64,000 nt of DNA from Calliphora vicina (lineage: Eukaryota; Arthropoda; Insecta; Diptera; Calliphoridae). A model generated the notes under the pieces. The model saw nothing but the letters and a program-made list of their open reading frames with translations, ran no database searches and was not told where the DNA came from. Every line of letters starts with the position of its first letter. Positions within the stretch are counted from its first letter, which is position 1. This document shows, piece after piece, positions 11,330-22,150 of this stretch. The stretch lies in assembly GCF_958450345.1 (NCBI RefSeq), contig NC_088784.1:38688278-38752277 (forward strand), in the 5' to 3' direction. Both the position numbers and the translations under genes were made by a program.

Positions 11330-12107
11330 GTTTGAGCTCGATCGGTTAAAAATTGGCATGTTAAAGTTCGTGAGAACATTTTCAAGGGGAAGAAATTCTA
11401 TTTTTTTAGTTTTTGTAAAAATTTTGCCATTAAATAATTACTTTTGCAATTTAATATAAAAAAATCGAAATGTGTACGTAATTGTCGTTGTAATGAGATA
11501 CAAAAGACAAAAATTGGTTAAAAAATTTTAAAGTTATTTACCATTTTTCACTGTTATTATAAATCTAGCCTCTTAAGGTATATTTTTAGCAACTTTCATT
11601 AAATTTCATTCATTTAGAAATTCCAAATATGTATTGCAAAATTTTACCTTTGACCTTCACGATTTAAGTGTTAAAGTTGCCCGGTTTTAGTAAAACGTTC
11701 AGAGTATATTTAAAATTATCTGGCCTTTATTATTCTGTATAGGCTTTACTTAGGCCCTAATTTTATAAATCACGTCACCAAAGTGATATTTATGTGGAAA
11801 GCAAAAACAAAATTTCAAAAATTTTAAAAATTTGTTTTTGTTTTATGTACACAATTTTCAAATTATGAAAGGCAAATCAACGCTTGAATTTTGGTGCGTT
11901 TGTTCTGTTCAAAATTTGTACATAAAACAAAAACAAATTTTTAAAATTTTTGAAATTTTGTTTTTGCTTTCCACATAAATATCACTTTGGTGACGTGATT
12001 TATAAAATTAGGACCTAAGTAAAGCCTATACAGAATATTAAAGGCCAGATAATTTTAAATATACTCTGAACGTTTTACTAAAACCGGGCAACTTTAACAC
12101 TTAAATC
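11330..12107. mobile_element. Hairpin element HP-3, arms about 220 bp
   Basis: From 11661 (GATTTAAGTGTTAAAGTTGC) to 12107 the sequence is a palindrome centred near 11885 with a spacer of about 50 bp. Matched blocks are AAATCACGTCACCAAAGTG and CACTTTGGTGACGTGATTT. The left neighbour (11330-11660) contains the GTACGTAATTGTCGTTGTAA module and the TGACCTTCACGATT module also found in HP-1 and HP-2, so this is a rearranged member of the same superfamily. Its terminal TA motifs are not clear. Confidence 0.7.
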
Positions 12108-12169
12108 TATCCTAACCTCACACTAAATTGCTCTTCGTTTTTGGAAAATCGAAAATAATAAAATAAGGT

Positions 12170-12552
12170 CCACCTTAGTGCACATATATGCAGTTTCAAT
12201 GGCAAAAATCCTATTCTTAGCATTTAACTATTTATTGTTTCAAACCAGAAGAAATGGCTTGGCGGAAAGAGATTTAACTCCAACACTGAAATCATCTCGC
12301 ACACAAATACCTATTTTGATCCATAACTCTGGTTCTCCTTGCCCCATTTTGCTTATTTTCAATACCAAATATTTCCGATTAACAAGGGATCTATCCAGAC
12401 TTCAACAGACAAATGGACAGATGGGCGAATATAGCTAGGTCGTCCAGAATGTATACACATTTGTGGGTCTTCGATGAATATTTCGAAGTGTTACAAACGT
12501 AATGATAAAATCAATTATCACCCAACTTTTTGGTGGAATGTATAGAAAGTAA
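12170..12552 (+). mobile_element. Degraded mini-me-type repeat
   Basis: The CTTCAACAGACAAATGGACA, TAGCTAGGTCGTCCAGAAT and AATATTTCGAAGTGTTACAA blocks follow in the order seen at 39700-39740 plus 43150-43290 and at 61560-61720. The GTCY microsatellite is eroded. It is non-coding; the 86-codon frame across it is chance. Confidence 0.6.
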
Positions 12553-12594
12553 TAAAAAGTAAAGCTATATTGTGTATGGAATATTATATATGTA

Positions 12595-13517
12595 TATTAG
12601 AGTTAATTTCAATAATCTGATTTGCGGGTATCATAATTTTTCTGAAGGTTTTTGCGTAAATAAAAATAATGGCTTCCTTTTTATGAAAAATTTTCACTCC
12701 TTGTGGTGGTTCAACCCACCTAAAGACGCGTATTTTGAGCACATTTTTCTGTAGAGCAAAAACGGTTGAATATATTGCAAATATGATTTCACCAGTCAAT
12801 TCTGCATCAAAAATTAATACAACTGATGTTTTTTGAATCCTTAAAAATAGTTCCAAAAACCCACAACAGGGGGCGCAAATCTCATAAAAAAAATAAAAAA
12901 AGAATTTTAGTTTTTTAAACATGCTCGATGAAAAGGCATTTTAAGCTTAGCAAAACGGCACCAATGTTTCCTTTCTATCACTAACCATTAAAAAGTTATG
13001 AGGCTTCAAAGTTATTTATTTAACATGAAAATAAGAATTGGAAAAAAAGTTTAGAAATTGTTTTATTAATTTGCCTTAACAAAACATTTTTGAAGCCACA
13101 TAACTTTTTAACGGGTTGTGATAGAAAGAAAATATTGGTACCATTTTGATAAGCTTAGAATGCATTTTCATTGTGCATGTTTAAAAAATCTAAAATTGAT
13201 TTTTTTATTTTTTTATGAAATTTGCGCCCCCTGTTGTGGGTTTTTGGAACTATTTTTAAGGATTCAAAAAACATCAATTGTATTAATTTTTGATGCAGAA
13301 TGGACTGGTGAAATCAGATTCGCAATATATTCAACCGTTTTTGCTCTACAGAAAAATGTGCTCAAAATGCGCGTCTTTAGGTTCGTCGAACCACCACAAG
13401 GAGTGAAAATTTTCCAAAAAAAAGGACGCCATTATTTTTATTTACGCAAAAACCTTCAGAAAAATGATGATACCCTAAAAACAAATGAAGTGACCTGGTC
13501 ACATACGAACTCTAATG
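12595..13517. mobile_element. Hairpin element HP-4, 923 bp, near-complete palindrome
   Basis: The ends are TATTAGAGTTA-like and AACTCTAATG, with TA on both sides. The arms (about 12600-13030 and 13080-13510) match along their length: GGGGGCGCAAATCTCATAAA at about 12870 pairs with the TTTATGAAATTTGCGCCCCC block at about 13220. The 179-codon ORF that crosses the right arm is mirrored in part by a 112-codon frame in the left arm. That is what a palindrome produces, so I treat neither as a gene. Confidence 0.8.
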
Positions 13518-13523
13518 TATATA

Positions 13524-14389
13524 CAGGGTGGCCCTTAATAAACGAAAGTTGGATTTTGGCCATTCTCACCCAACCGATTGGTAAATCGGTTGGGTATAAG
13601 ACGTGCCGCAAGCCCTCTGAAGTTTTGAGAGTATATTTAGAATTATCTGGACTATAATATTCTGGTTAAGTTTTGCTTAAAATTCATAAGAGTAAGGAAA
13701 TAGAGCTCATTCGCCAAAAAATTGCCAAATAATGGGTTTTTCTCGAAAATTTTAAAATTGAAATCGCAGGTACAGAAAAACTATAAGTGATATTTTTATA
13801 ATTTTTTCACATTTTTATTCCCTATTATATGCTTAATAAGTCCCAATGAGATGATCTAAAAATTCTGAAATTTGTTTAACAAAATTTTTAAAAATTTGAA
13901 AATGGAGTTTTGAAACTGCCGTTAAAAAAAAAATTATTTTTTTGTTCATGCCTAAGAATAGGTTAACAGTATCCTAGGAAGACAAAAACTCATATACAAG
14001 TAAATATGGACATATTTTAAGTAAAAATTAGCTTTTATTTTAATATTTATCAAAATATGTTAATTTTGTTACTACCTTCCTTGTTCTAGTTGCCTGAGAC
14101 ACGTTAATGACCTGGCGAATTTTTAATAACTTTAACATTTTTTGACCAATTTCTGTTTTTTATGTCTCATTACAACGACAATTACGTACACATTTCGATT
14201 CTTTTAAATTAAATTGGAAAAGTAATTTTTTAATGGCAAAATTTTTACAAAATCTGAAAAAATGCCTTTTTTCCCCTTGTAAATGCATCTCAAAATTTTT
14301 TCAGGATGATTTTTTTTACTAATGTTCACCAAACTGGGGGGTGAGAATGGCCAAAATCCAACTTTCGTTTATTAAGGGCCACCCTAATG
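13524..14389. mobile_element. Hairpin-family element HP-5 with 46-bp TIRs
   Basis: The left end, CAGGGTGGCCCTTAATAAAC, and the right end, GTTTATTAAGGGCCACCCTA-ATG, are inverted copies for about 46 bp, ending at the GGTGAGAATGGCC block. TA flanks are at 13522-13523 and 14390-14391. The inside is not a palindrome. It is collinear with one arm of HP-2 (about 3280-3830), sharing ATCGCAGGTAC, TATTCCCTATT and AAATATGGACATATTTTAAG. It therefore resembles half of a hairpin element given new ends. Confidence 0.8.
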
Positions 14390-15945
14390 TATACCCATCA
14401 ACTAAGTATGTTTTAAGAAAAAATTTAAATTGCTAATAATAAATTTAAATAAAAAATTATTATAATTATAAAATATGCACAAACAAATCGATGCCGAAAT
14501 TATTAAAATGTACTGAAACGGATAAATTTCTTGTGTATTTATTTACGTAGTCAAATTAGGAAAAGCTCCTGTATCCAGGAGTATATAGAATTTTCCCGTT
14601 TTATTTCAGTAAATGTTTTCCAATAATTTCATAAATTAATTGCGGTATTTGGAAATATTGGATTATGGACCGGTCCTTAATAAATTTGGAAGTATGATTG
14701 ATTTTTATGTTTACTTTCCCAAACATATGAATGATAATAATTAGCGACATTATTTTACTTACAATTACGAAAGTAATTTTATTTGCACTATAGCTTTCTT
14801 CAAATTAGCTAGTTACTGTTGAATCTTCAACTTGCTGTAGCTCACTCAAAGAGGTTGTGATGCTATAGTAATTAAACACATCAAACCCAGGTTGAGTGAG
14901 GCAATGCAAGAGAAACTATCGCCATCCTTTAACTTCACTCCAATAAGTATCTATTACACTTACAAGTGTTGTTTTCTGTTGGTATCACTTCACTTCACTT
15001 GAACTTGAATTATTCAATTACACTTACACTTATTATACCTACTTACCCACTTGTACATTTAAAATTTATTTGTTTATTAATATTTAATTATGCTACACTA
15101 TTTTATTAGTTTATATCAAGATGTTAAAACACGCAATCACGATAGTTTTTCCCAAAAAAATAATAAAAATAAAAGCTGTTCAAAACGTAATTAACAATAA
15201 ATTGAAAATCAATAAATAATTTGTCATGGTAAATAATGACTGCACATGAATGTACATATGTACTCAATGATATACACTAAATTTTAGTTATTATTACACT
15301 TAGCCATGTACACAAATACTCACCTTGAAATGTAATAAATATATAATTGTTAATTACATTGGGTGGTTAATACAATCATTTTAGGAATAACAAACAGGTG
15401 TAAAAAATAAAGCTACATATTAATTAGTCATTGTATTTACTAAATCTTTAATGAAACTGTATTCGAGGTTTGGAAAAATATTGGTCCTTCGAATGAGTTT
15501 CACTTGCTTTAAATTTTTTCATCAGTCTATTTCGATTTGAAGTTGAGAGCATAGTTGGGATTAGCTTATAATTATGATGCATAAATTCTATTTTTCAATT
15601 CTCAATGAATTCTTGATTTGTATGTTTTATGAAATTTACTATTTACTCCTCTTTTAATAAAAATTAAAAAAGTATCATCAACTTGATTTTATAAGTGAAA
15701 AAATGTGAATTAATTGAGTTTTCGAACTTGCACTTGCATACATAGCATCTAGAATATATGACTAATTTCACATCTATTTATGTATTTGCTTTCAAACTCA
15801 TGAAAACTTTGTCTTTTAGTCGTATATATGTATGTGATTTGAGGTTAAAAGTAGATTCAGTACTTTCATACTGCCGTTTTACAAACAGTGCTGAATATAA
15901 TTTACATATATTTATTCACTTGAATAAATAAATCAATTTTGAATA
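14390..15945. other. Intergenic region, no gene recognised
   Basis: AT-rich sequence without a credible ORF, with several CACTT/CACTTG-rich strings near 14940-15060. Composition is ordinary for the window. It could include regulatory DNA, but nothing in it can be named from sequence alone. Confidence 0.4.
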
Positions 15946-15962
15946 AATCTACACCATTTTTC

Positions 15963-16106
15963 ATTGAAATTGAGAAAATTCCATATGAAATTGAGAATTT
16001 CAATTTAAAATTGAGAAAATTTCAATTAAAATTGAGAAAATTTCAATTAAAATTGAGAAAATTTCAATTAAAATTGAGAAAAAGCTAAATAAAATTGAGA
16101 CACATT
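15963..16106. repeat. Tandem array of a 22-bp unit (AAAATTGAGAAAATTTCAAT)
   Basis: At least four near-perfect 22-bp units follow one another between about 16005 and 16085, with looser units on each side. The same GAGAAAATT motif recurs, scattered, at 25497-25550 and 26045-26160, and inverted (AATTTTCTCAAT) at 17250-17315. A CTACACCATTTTT block at the left (about 15948) has its inverse AAAATGGTGTAG at about 17519, so the array may lie at the edge of a 1.6-kb element. Confidence 0.75.
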
Positions 16107-16122
16107 ATATAAATTATTTTAT

Positions 16123-16375
16123 ACTAGTTGACAGCCCCGCCCCGGTTTCGCCTTGTGGCATTTACTATTGTTAGTTCTTCAAGTTTCTCCAACTAACACC
16201 TGCCTGTTCTTATTTATTTGCAAATACAATATATAAATTTGAACTGCATACTTTAGGTAGCTTTTTTATTTCAGTTGACTGGACTGAACAAAAAATAAAT
16301 CAGCCAAATCGCTCCAGCCGATCTCACGTTATGCCATTACATACATGGACCATTTCATTTATATATATATAGATT
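16123..16375 (+). mobile_element. Short RTE/SINE-like retroposon
   Basis: It starts ACTAGTTGACAGCCCCGCCC, a GC-rich head in an AT-rich field, and ends in a TATATATATATAGATT tail. ACTAG-x-TGA-x-CCCG heads and TATATAGAT tails are familiar from insect RTE-type LINEs and the SINEs they mobilise. It is about 250 bp with no ORF. The type call is by resemblance of the ends only. Confidence 0.45.
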
Positions 16376-16570
16376 AAAAAAACAAAATTGACGTTTATTT
16401 ATATCAGATGTGGAAAGATGTGGTGGTCTGGATAAAGAGACCAATTTTAATTTATTTTGTCGTAGAAAACATGGTTGGTCTCGTGTTGGATCCCGATCAA
16501 TTCGATACCTTCTTCCCGTGGCCATAACGTAGGTGAACGCAGAGAAAAAATATAATTGGGCATGGTTACT

Positions 16571-16776
16571 GTAACCATTTATATAGTGTTACAAGATTTT
16601 TAACAATATTATAGTCACAGTAACCATTTACATGATTGTGGTAACCATAACATGGTTAATTTACGATTCACATGATTGTATCAACCATATATATGGCTAC
16701 AGTAAACAAATATATGTTTGTGACAACCATTCATATGATGAAGGACTTATCATATTATGGTGCTCTCGGCTTAAGG
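16571..16776. repeat. Array of 21-bp GTAACCAT units (copy 1 of a dispersed repeat)
   Basis: Successive degenerate units of about 21 bp share GTAACCAT-xx-AYATG-x-TTGTG, ending in a fixed tail (TCATATTATGGTGCTCTCGG then CTTAAGG). The whole block is repeated, by eye about 90% identical, at 26797-27003 in the same orientation. Many units are partly self-complementary (AACCATATATATGGTTAC in copy 2). Confidence 0.75.
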
Positions 16777-16779
16777 CTT

Positions 16780-18718
16780 ATCGTAATCTGAGAACAACAT
16801 ATTATATGTGTTTTTGATACATTATATGTGTAATTGGTACCGCAGGCATTATTCAAATGGATAGTCGCAGAGGTTCGTTCACTGCCGAAAGCGCAAACGA
16901 ATCTGTCAAAAGAGTTCTTGATAGATGACAAGAGTTGAGCATCAGTCATCTTAACTCGTTATGGCATGTCACAATGCGCCTTGCCACAGTCGTCTACGTG
17001 AAATTTTCACCAATGCTTAACCTTATTGAAATAATTTTGTCCAAAATCAAAAGTATTCTGAATTCAAGGATGAATATACCATCCGCAAATCCTCCTAATC
17101 GTAGGAGCAGATGATTTTATATCTTGAAGAATTAATTAACGATTCCAAGACCTGTATAACTACTGAAAATTGCAGTAGAGCTATACAACAAACAACATCA
17201 TTCCACCAAAGCGCTTTGGAATTGGAAGATATGCCTGTTGGTCAATATCAATTGGAATTTTCTCAATCTAAAATGGAAATTCTCAACTTCATTTTGAATT
17301 TTCTCAATAGTACGTATAATGTCATAGATAATAGACATAGAGCGGAAACTCTGCTGTCAAAGACCTAACTCCGTTGTCAGAAACCTAAGTAGTGGGAATG
17401 TATTAGTAGAAAAATGTATGTGAATACAAAAACAACACTCGTATGTGTGATTATTTTGAGTAATTTTTTTATTTCCGCTCTATGTTTTTCTATGTATAAT
17501 GTTCCCAATTTCAATTAAAAATGGTGTAGTATTTATGTAGTTTTTTTTGTAAATATTATTTTAATTTTAATATTTTAAACCAATAAATAAATAATATATC
17601 AAATTAATTTAAGAATGCATTTATTTACAGCATTCAAAACTTAAACAAATCCTCTTAAAGTTTCAATAATCTTTATTCCTTATTCCAAATATTTTTGCAC
17701 TGTACAAACATAATAATTTACAATCAAACATCCATATAAATTTATGACACCCTTTGATTGGACATCACACATAGTCAAACATAGATGTAATTGATAGTCA
17801 TTTGCAACAGGACACAAATCCACAACCAAAGCGTATGATAATGTTGATGTGATGATGATGGCATTGCTCTGCTATTGATGACAATGATTAAAATGTTACT
17901 ACTTCACTCCACTCTCTTGGTCTTGTCGTGTGCTGGTAGACAGAGGTGGTGTTGCTGGGTTGTCTGATGATGAATATAAATTGACACTTGCATTCATTTG
18001 TAACCGAAAAGAGACAAGTGTAACAATAACAATTCTTAAATGTCACAGCTGAATGTCAAAATGCAACAATAAAATCAAATAAAAATGTTAATTGAACTTT
18101 AAATGTACATATGGAAATTGAAAATTGTTTATGTGAATGAAAGGAATATTTATCGAATTAAAATAATTGGAATTTTAAAGTTGAATTTAATAATTAAGTT
18201 TATTAATGGAAATGTTTGTATTTATTACGATATAATCATTTTAAATTTATGTACCTTATAAATTTATTAAATCGTTTTTTAGATTAAAAACCTTTAATTA
18301 GCTATCCAACTGATAATGTAAGACAAGTTATGGTAACACTTAGCTTAAAACAGTGGTCGGCACTCAGGGGACAACGATTATTCATTTAGATTCATTTGGA
18401 ATCACAGCAAAAGAATTGAAAATACCACTAATACTAAGTAATCTATTTAACATATATACATATGTATTTAGAATAGTATAAAAATACATTAAAAGTTTCC
18501 CTCACTTTTGGAATTGATTGTTAAAACTGTTGAGAGAATGGGTTTTATGGAATCGGGGTAAATTCCGGGAGAATGAAGGGAGGTTAAAGTGATCATTATT
18601 CCCAAAGCAAAAATCATAAATAAATATACCGCAAAAGAAAACATTGCAAAGACTGATTGAATTCCAATTCAAGAATTTCTTCAGTATGGGTAACTTCTTT
18701 AAGTGCCACACGCATATC
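16780..18718. other. Intergenic region, no gene recognised
   Basis: No supported gene. About 16850-17100 has mixed composition and holds the minus-strand 64-codon frame (16755-16949), with no recognisable motif. About 17230-17320 contains inverted GAGAAAATT motifs. 17560-18700 is AT-rich with no structure I can name. Confidence 0.35.
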
Positions 18719-18939
18719 TTAACCCTTTCGGAACGGAGTTTTATTTGGAGAACAAACATTTTTGCATATTCTAAAAGATGCGGAAAAAATATTATGCTCT
18801 GCATACTCTGAAATCGTCCTTTTATCCTGGGATATATAATCCCAATAAGCATTTTTCGTGGGATATATAATCCCAACCAGTCCTTTTGATGGGTGATTCG
18901 AATTTAAAAAATGAATAAAACATCGGAATACACTAATAA

Positions 18940-19140
18940 CGCGGTTTGCGTCACTTCGTTCTGCGTCGGTTTCGAAGTTGCGTCTTTTTAAAATGTCTGT
19001 GATTTCGAAGTTGCGTCGATTTCCAGTTCTAGTTTGCGTTGGATGGCTTCGAAGTTGCGTCGTTAGTACTTCGATTTGCATCGTTTTTGTTTCAATTTGC
19101 GTCGCATGGCTTCGAAGTTGTTATTACTTCGATTTGCGTC
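18940..19140. repeat. Degenerate TTCGAAGTTGCGTCG minisatellite
   Basis: Around eight imperfect units built on GAAGTTGCGTCG or GATTTGCGTCG are spaced irregularly across 200 bp. A related stretch (CTTCGTTTTGCGTCGCG) reappears at about 20636, just after the nested element. The array was therefore probably continuous before that insertion. The overlapping minus-strand 120-codon frame is a by-product of the repeats. Confidence 0.6.
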
Positions 19141-19230
19141 GTTAATATGAAAACTTTTGTATTGAAAAACCTATTTTTTCAGCAAAAACTATGAATCTAG
19201 GAAACAATTAAATGAAAATCAGTACAAATG

Positions 19231-20614
19231 CACTATAGTTCAAAGTATCGCTTTTTCCGTGCGAAATTAATAACTATTAAAGTATTCTACTGTTTGATAC
19301 CAAAATTGGACCATAGGTAGAAATACTTATATTTTCAACAAATTTAAGAAAAAACTAACCCTTTGTCGACCATTAACCCATTAACAGGAGTAAAATAAAG
19401 TAAATTCATTGCTTTTGAATTATTTCATATTACTTTTCAGTCAAATTAGTTGAATCTGTAATTAATTTTGTAAACACATTTGATTCAAAATATTAATTGA
19501 AGTCTCAGATAAAACTTCGCACAGTGGTATAGAAAAAAAGAAGGAAATAAATCTGTAATTTCTAAATCCTTAGTCCTTAGTTAGATTTGAATGAAATTTG
19601 ACATGCGTAAAGAAGAAGTTGTCGATTTAAGTCTTGAATTTTGACCGGCTGGGCCCAACAGGGGTGCGGCCAGGGGCCCCATAGTAGGACACCTTGGGTA
19701 TGTTCAATTTTTAAAACGATCCTATTTCTTCATCTGTGTTTTCTATCATCTGCTTCGAATGTATTAATAGCGTAGTGTACTGTGGATATCATCGGTAACC
19801 AAAGATACAAATCTGAAAGCATATTAAGCCATATAGTGTTTTCATTTCGAAAATTATCTTCCTTTCTTCCGCATTTTTGACATTTTACTTTTAAGTAATT
19901 GTAGACAAAATGGCGGACTTTTGCATCCAATAATTTCTTACAGTCCTTAGGAATAACAGGAGCACTAATTTTCTCCACAATATTTTTAATAGTAGCATCA
20001 TACTTTGTGTCTTTTGGGCGTTCTTTTAGCCAAATTTCAAAAAGTTCATTTTTTTATAGCATAGTAACCTAGAAAAAATTAAATTACTCAGAAAGCGCAA
20101 AAATGCGCAGTATGAAATAAAGTGAAATGAATTCACAACATTTCAATATATTTACTTCTTTTTATTTCAAGTTTAACAAACGTTAACATTTTTTTAAAAG
20201 CTTCTATAAAGTTAAAGTTTTGTAATCAAAAGAAATTACTTTAAGGTTATGTTTAAAAATTGTAATTTTAATATAAAGGGAAATAGTTTCCAAATATTTA
20301 GGAAAGAAAAATTAAGTACTTAGACGTCCCGTTGTTTTCCATTTTAAAAATTATTTAAATTATTTACACACTTTCCACAATTAACGGTTAAAAGTTACAA
20401 TATAATATTGATACTATTCACAAATTTTTAAAAATGTATCGAAACTTTGACTTTGAAGGCGTGCTGTCAAGCAGTATTTTGTATTTTACAAAAACCAATT
20501 GCGAATTTGATTGCATTGGAGTTTTAATAACAGGTTGACAGCAAAATATAATGAATAATAACAACTTCGAAATTTTAATTTCGCACGGAAAAAGTGATAC
20601 TTTGAACTATAGTG
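19231..20614. mobile_element. DNA transposon with CACTATAGTTC ends and 5-bp AAATG duplication
   Basis: CACTATAGTTCAAAGTATCG at the left matches the inverse CGATACTTTGAACTATAGTG-like right end for about 40 bp, with 1-2 changes. The flanks read AAATG at 19226-19230 and 20615-20619. A 5-bp duplication with CAC-starting ends suggests a Transib-like superfamily, but the length and motif also allow other classes. It carries a minus-strand protein fragment (19730-20050). Its internal 19518-19745 block has an inverted relative outside the element (21030-21215). Confidence 0.65.
19730..20047 (-). pseudogene. Unknown protein fragment with CxxC pair inside nested transposon
   Basis: An 82-codon minus-strand frame (19730-19978, reading EKISAPVIPKDCKKLLDAK, then VKCQKCGRKEDNF) extends upstream without a stop to about 20047 (NELFEIWLKERPKDTKYDAT). 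There it meets a stop beside a run of seven A. The composition is protein-like: charged, with a single CQKC pair that could be half of a zinc site. I do not recognise the family. It may be the remains of the element's own transposase N-terminus. No promoter, full zinc finger or catalytic motif is visible. Confidence 0.35.
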
Positions 20615-21578
20615 AAATGTAGGGAAAATCGTGCTTCGTTTTGCGTCGCGTTTCTCCAGGCCCAATTATTAAATTTAGATTAAATGCTTATTTATAGCAT
20701 TTTATAAATGTAATTAGGGATTTAATTTGTGGAATGTTCCAAAATAATTGTAACACAAAACGTTGTTGCAGCCTGAGCTTATTATCTTTGTACACTTTTC
20801 GATACCAAGTGAAGACCAGATGATCTACTGGTGTAATAAAATAAAAGTGGAGAAATTCGGGAAATATTTGGACCCTCTGATATCAAAAATCTGGAGCAAG
20901 GTGGGTAAAAATGCTGAAAATTTAAGTTTCAAATACGAATATCTGCTAAGCTAAGAGATAATTTATAGATACGATAAGATTTTATATAGCGCTGGACGAG
21001 GAGATTCTTTATATGCAATTTTTTGGAAATCGGTATCCAAACGAAGAAATATAATCGTTTTAAAAATTTAACATACCCGTGGTGACCAAATTTGAGTTCC
21101 CCTGGCCACTCAAAACTGAAACTCGACAAGACTTCCTCTTTACGCTTGTCAAATTTCATTCAAATTGAACTAAGCATTTAGAAGTTAGAGATTTATTTTT
21201 ATTCTATACCACTGTGCGGCCGTTTTCCAAACTGCCAGTAGTTCCGAAAGGGTTAAAGGAAGGTAGTAAGTAATGTATTCCACTGCATTACAATTTGGAG
21301 CAAATTGGAGACTATTAGGGGTGTTATCTCCACATTTTATAAAATCTTGTCATAAAAAACCTTTTCAAATGCATCTCTGTTCAGACGGACTGAATAATTA
21401 CCGTATTAATCACTGCACCATCCTATAAAAAATAAAATGGCCAATCTTGAGATAGCATATCGTACCTACACCGATCTGTAATAGGAACTTTAGGAATACG
21501 GAAAAAACTGAGCAGCAAATTTGTTACTGCTGACAGATTAAAGAGGAAATTGGGCGCTGACTTAGACAATTTTCTCTG

Positions 21579-22150
21579 ATGGTTTATATCGGATTTTTCG
21601 ATAATTGTACCATTTTCCAGACGGAAATTTCATCCATTGATACAGGTGCTAGAAAAATACGGGAATTAAATCTCGTGAAGTTGACGTGGACATCCTTGCA
21701 TCAATCAAGGCTCTCACATTTATTCCACGGACAGTTTAGACAACACCTTGTTAACTTGTCATTCAGGAAATTAGTTTGTTGTGCGTTCATCAGCGCAACT
21801 AACAGGTTGTCCTTGGGCGAATATGGGGTCCCTTGTTTGCGGTTTCCAAAATGACAGTGCTAATCTACCATTACCATTTCTAAAATATCCAAATGCTTTG
21901 GCCCTTTCAAGTGGCAAAATTATCATAACTCTCTTGGCTTTAGTTTGGAACTCGATTAGACAGAGGAATACTTACTGGGCACTGTATGATTTGACATATG
22001 GATGACCCACGTAACAATGAGAGAATCGGTACAGCAGCTTCTACGGGACTGCACCACATCTAAGAAATCTTGGCATGTCTTTTAATCTGGACTGTTACAA
22101 AGATGTGTCTCTGACGGATATTGCCAAATTTGTTTGATGTATCGGTTGGT
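21579..22150 (+). pseudogene. Possible LINE 3' (RNase H-like) relic
   Basis: Two overlapping frames (21579-21854 and 21781-22005) and later codons such as ESVQQLLRDCTTSKKSWHV (about 22023-22080) faintly resemble the C-terminal region of R1/jockey-like LINE ORF2 proteins. There, a tryptophan-rich segment is followed by a cysteine-containing ESVQHLL-like motif. The frame is broken several times. Composition here is less AT-rich than the surroundings, as expected for decayed coding DNA. A chance resemblance cannot be excluded. Confidence 0.3.

Larger units (their letters stand above)
18723..21252. mobile_element. piggyBac-type element, 2.5 kb, TTAA target duplication
   Basis: The ends CCCTTTCGGAAC and GTTCCGAAAGGG are exact inverted copies, flanked by TTAA at 18719-18722 and 21253-21256. 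Short CCC-starting TIRs with TTAA targets are diagnostic of the piggyBac superfamily. No piggyBac transposase frame survives. Near the left end two palindromes (TGGGATATATAATCCCAA) sit 35 bp apart (about 18827 and 18862), and 18940-19140 is a degenerate array of TTCGAAGTTGCGTCG-like units. The interior carries a second DNA element (19231-20614). Confidence 0.8.

Noticed and set aside
13118..13657. 179-codon ORF crossing two hairpin elements
   Set aside because: It runs through the right arm of palindrome HP-4, is mirrored in the left arm and continues into the TIR of HP-5. No protein motif.
15963..16106. CRISPR-like look of the 22-bp array
   Set aside because: Units are directly adjacent without unique spacers, and the genome is eukaryotic. 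A simple tandem repeat explains it.
18502..19081. 124- and 120-codon minus-strand ORFs
   Set aside because: They cross the piggyBac-type end and the TTCGAAGTTGCGTCG minisatellite; no protein motif.
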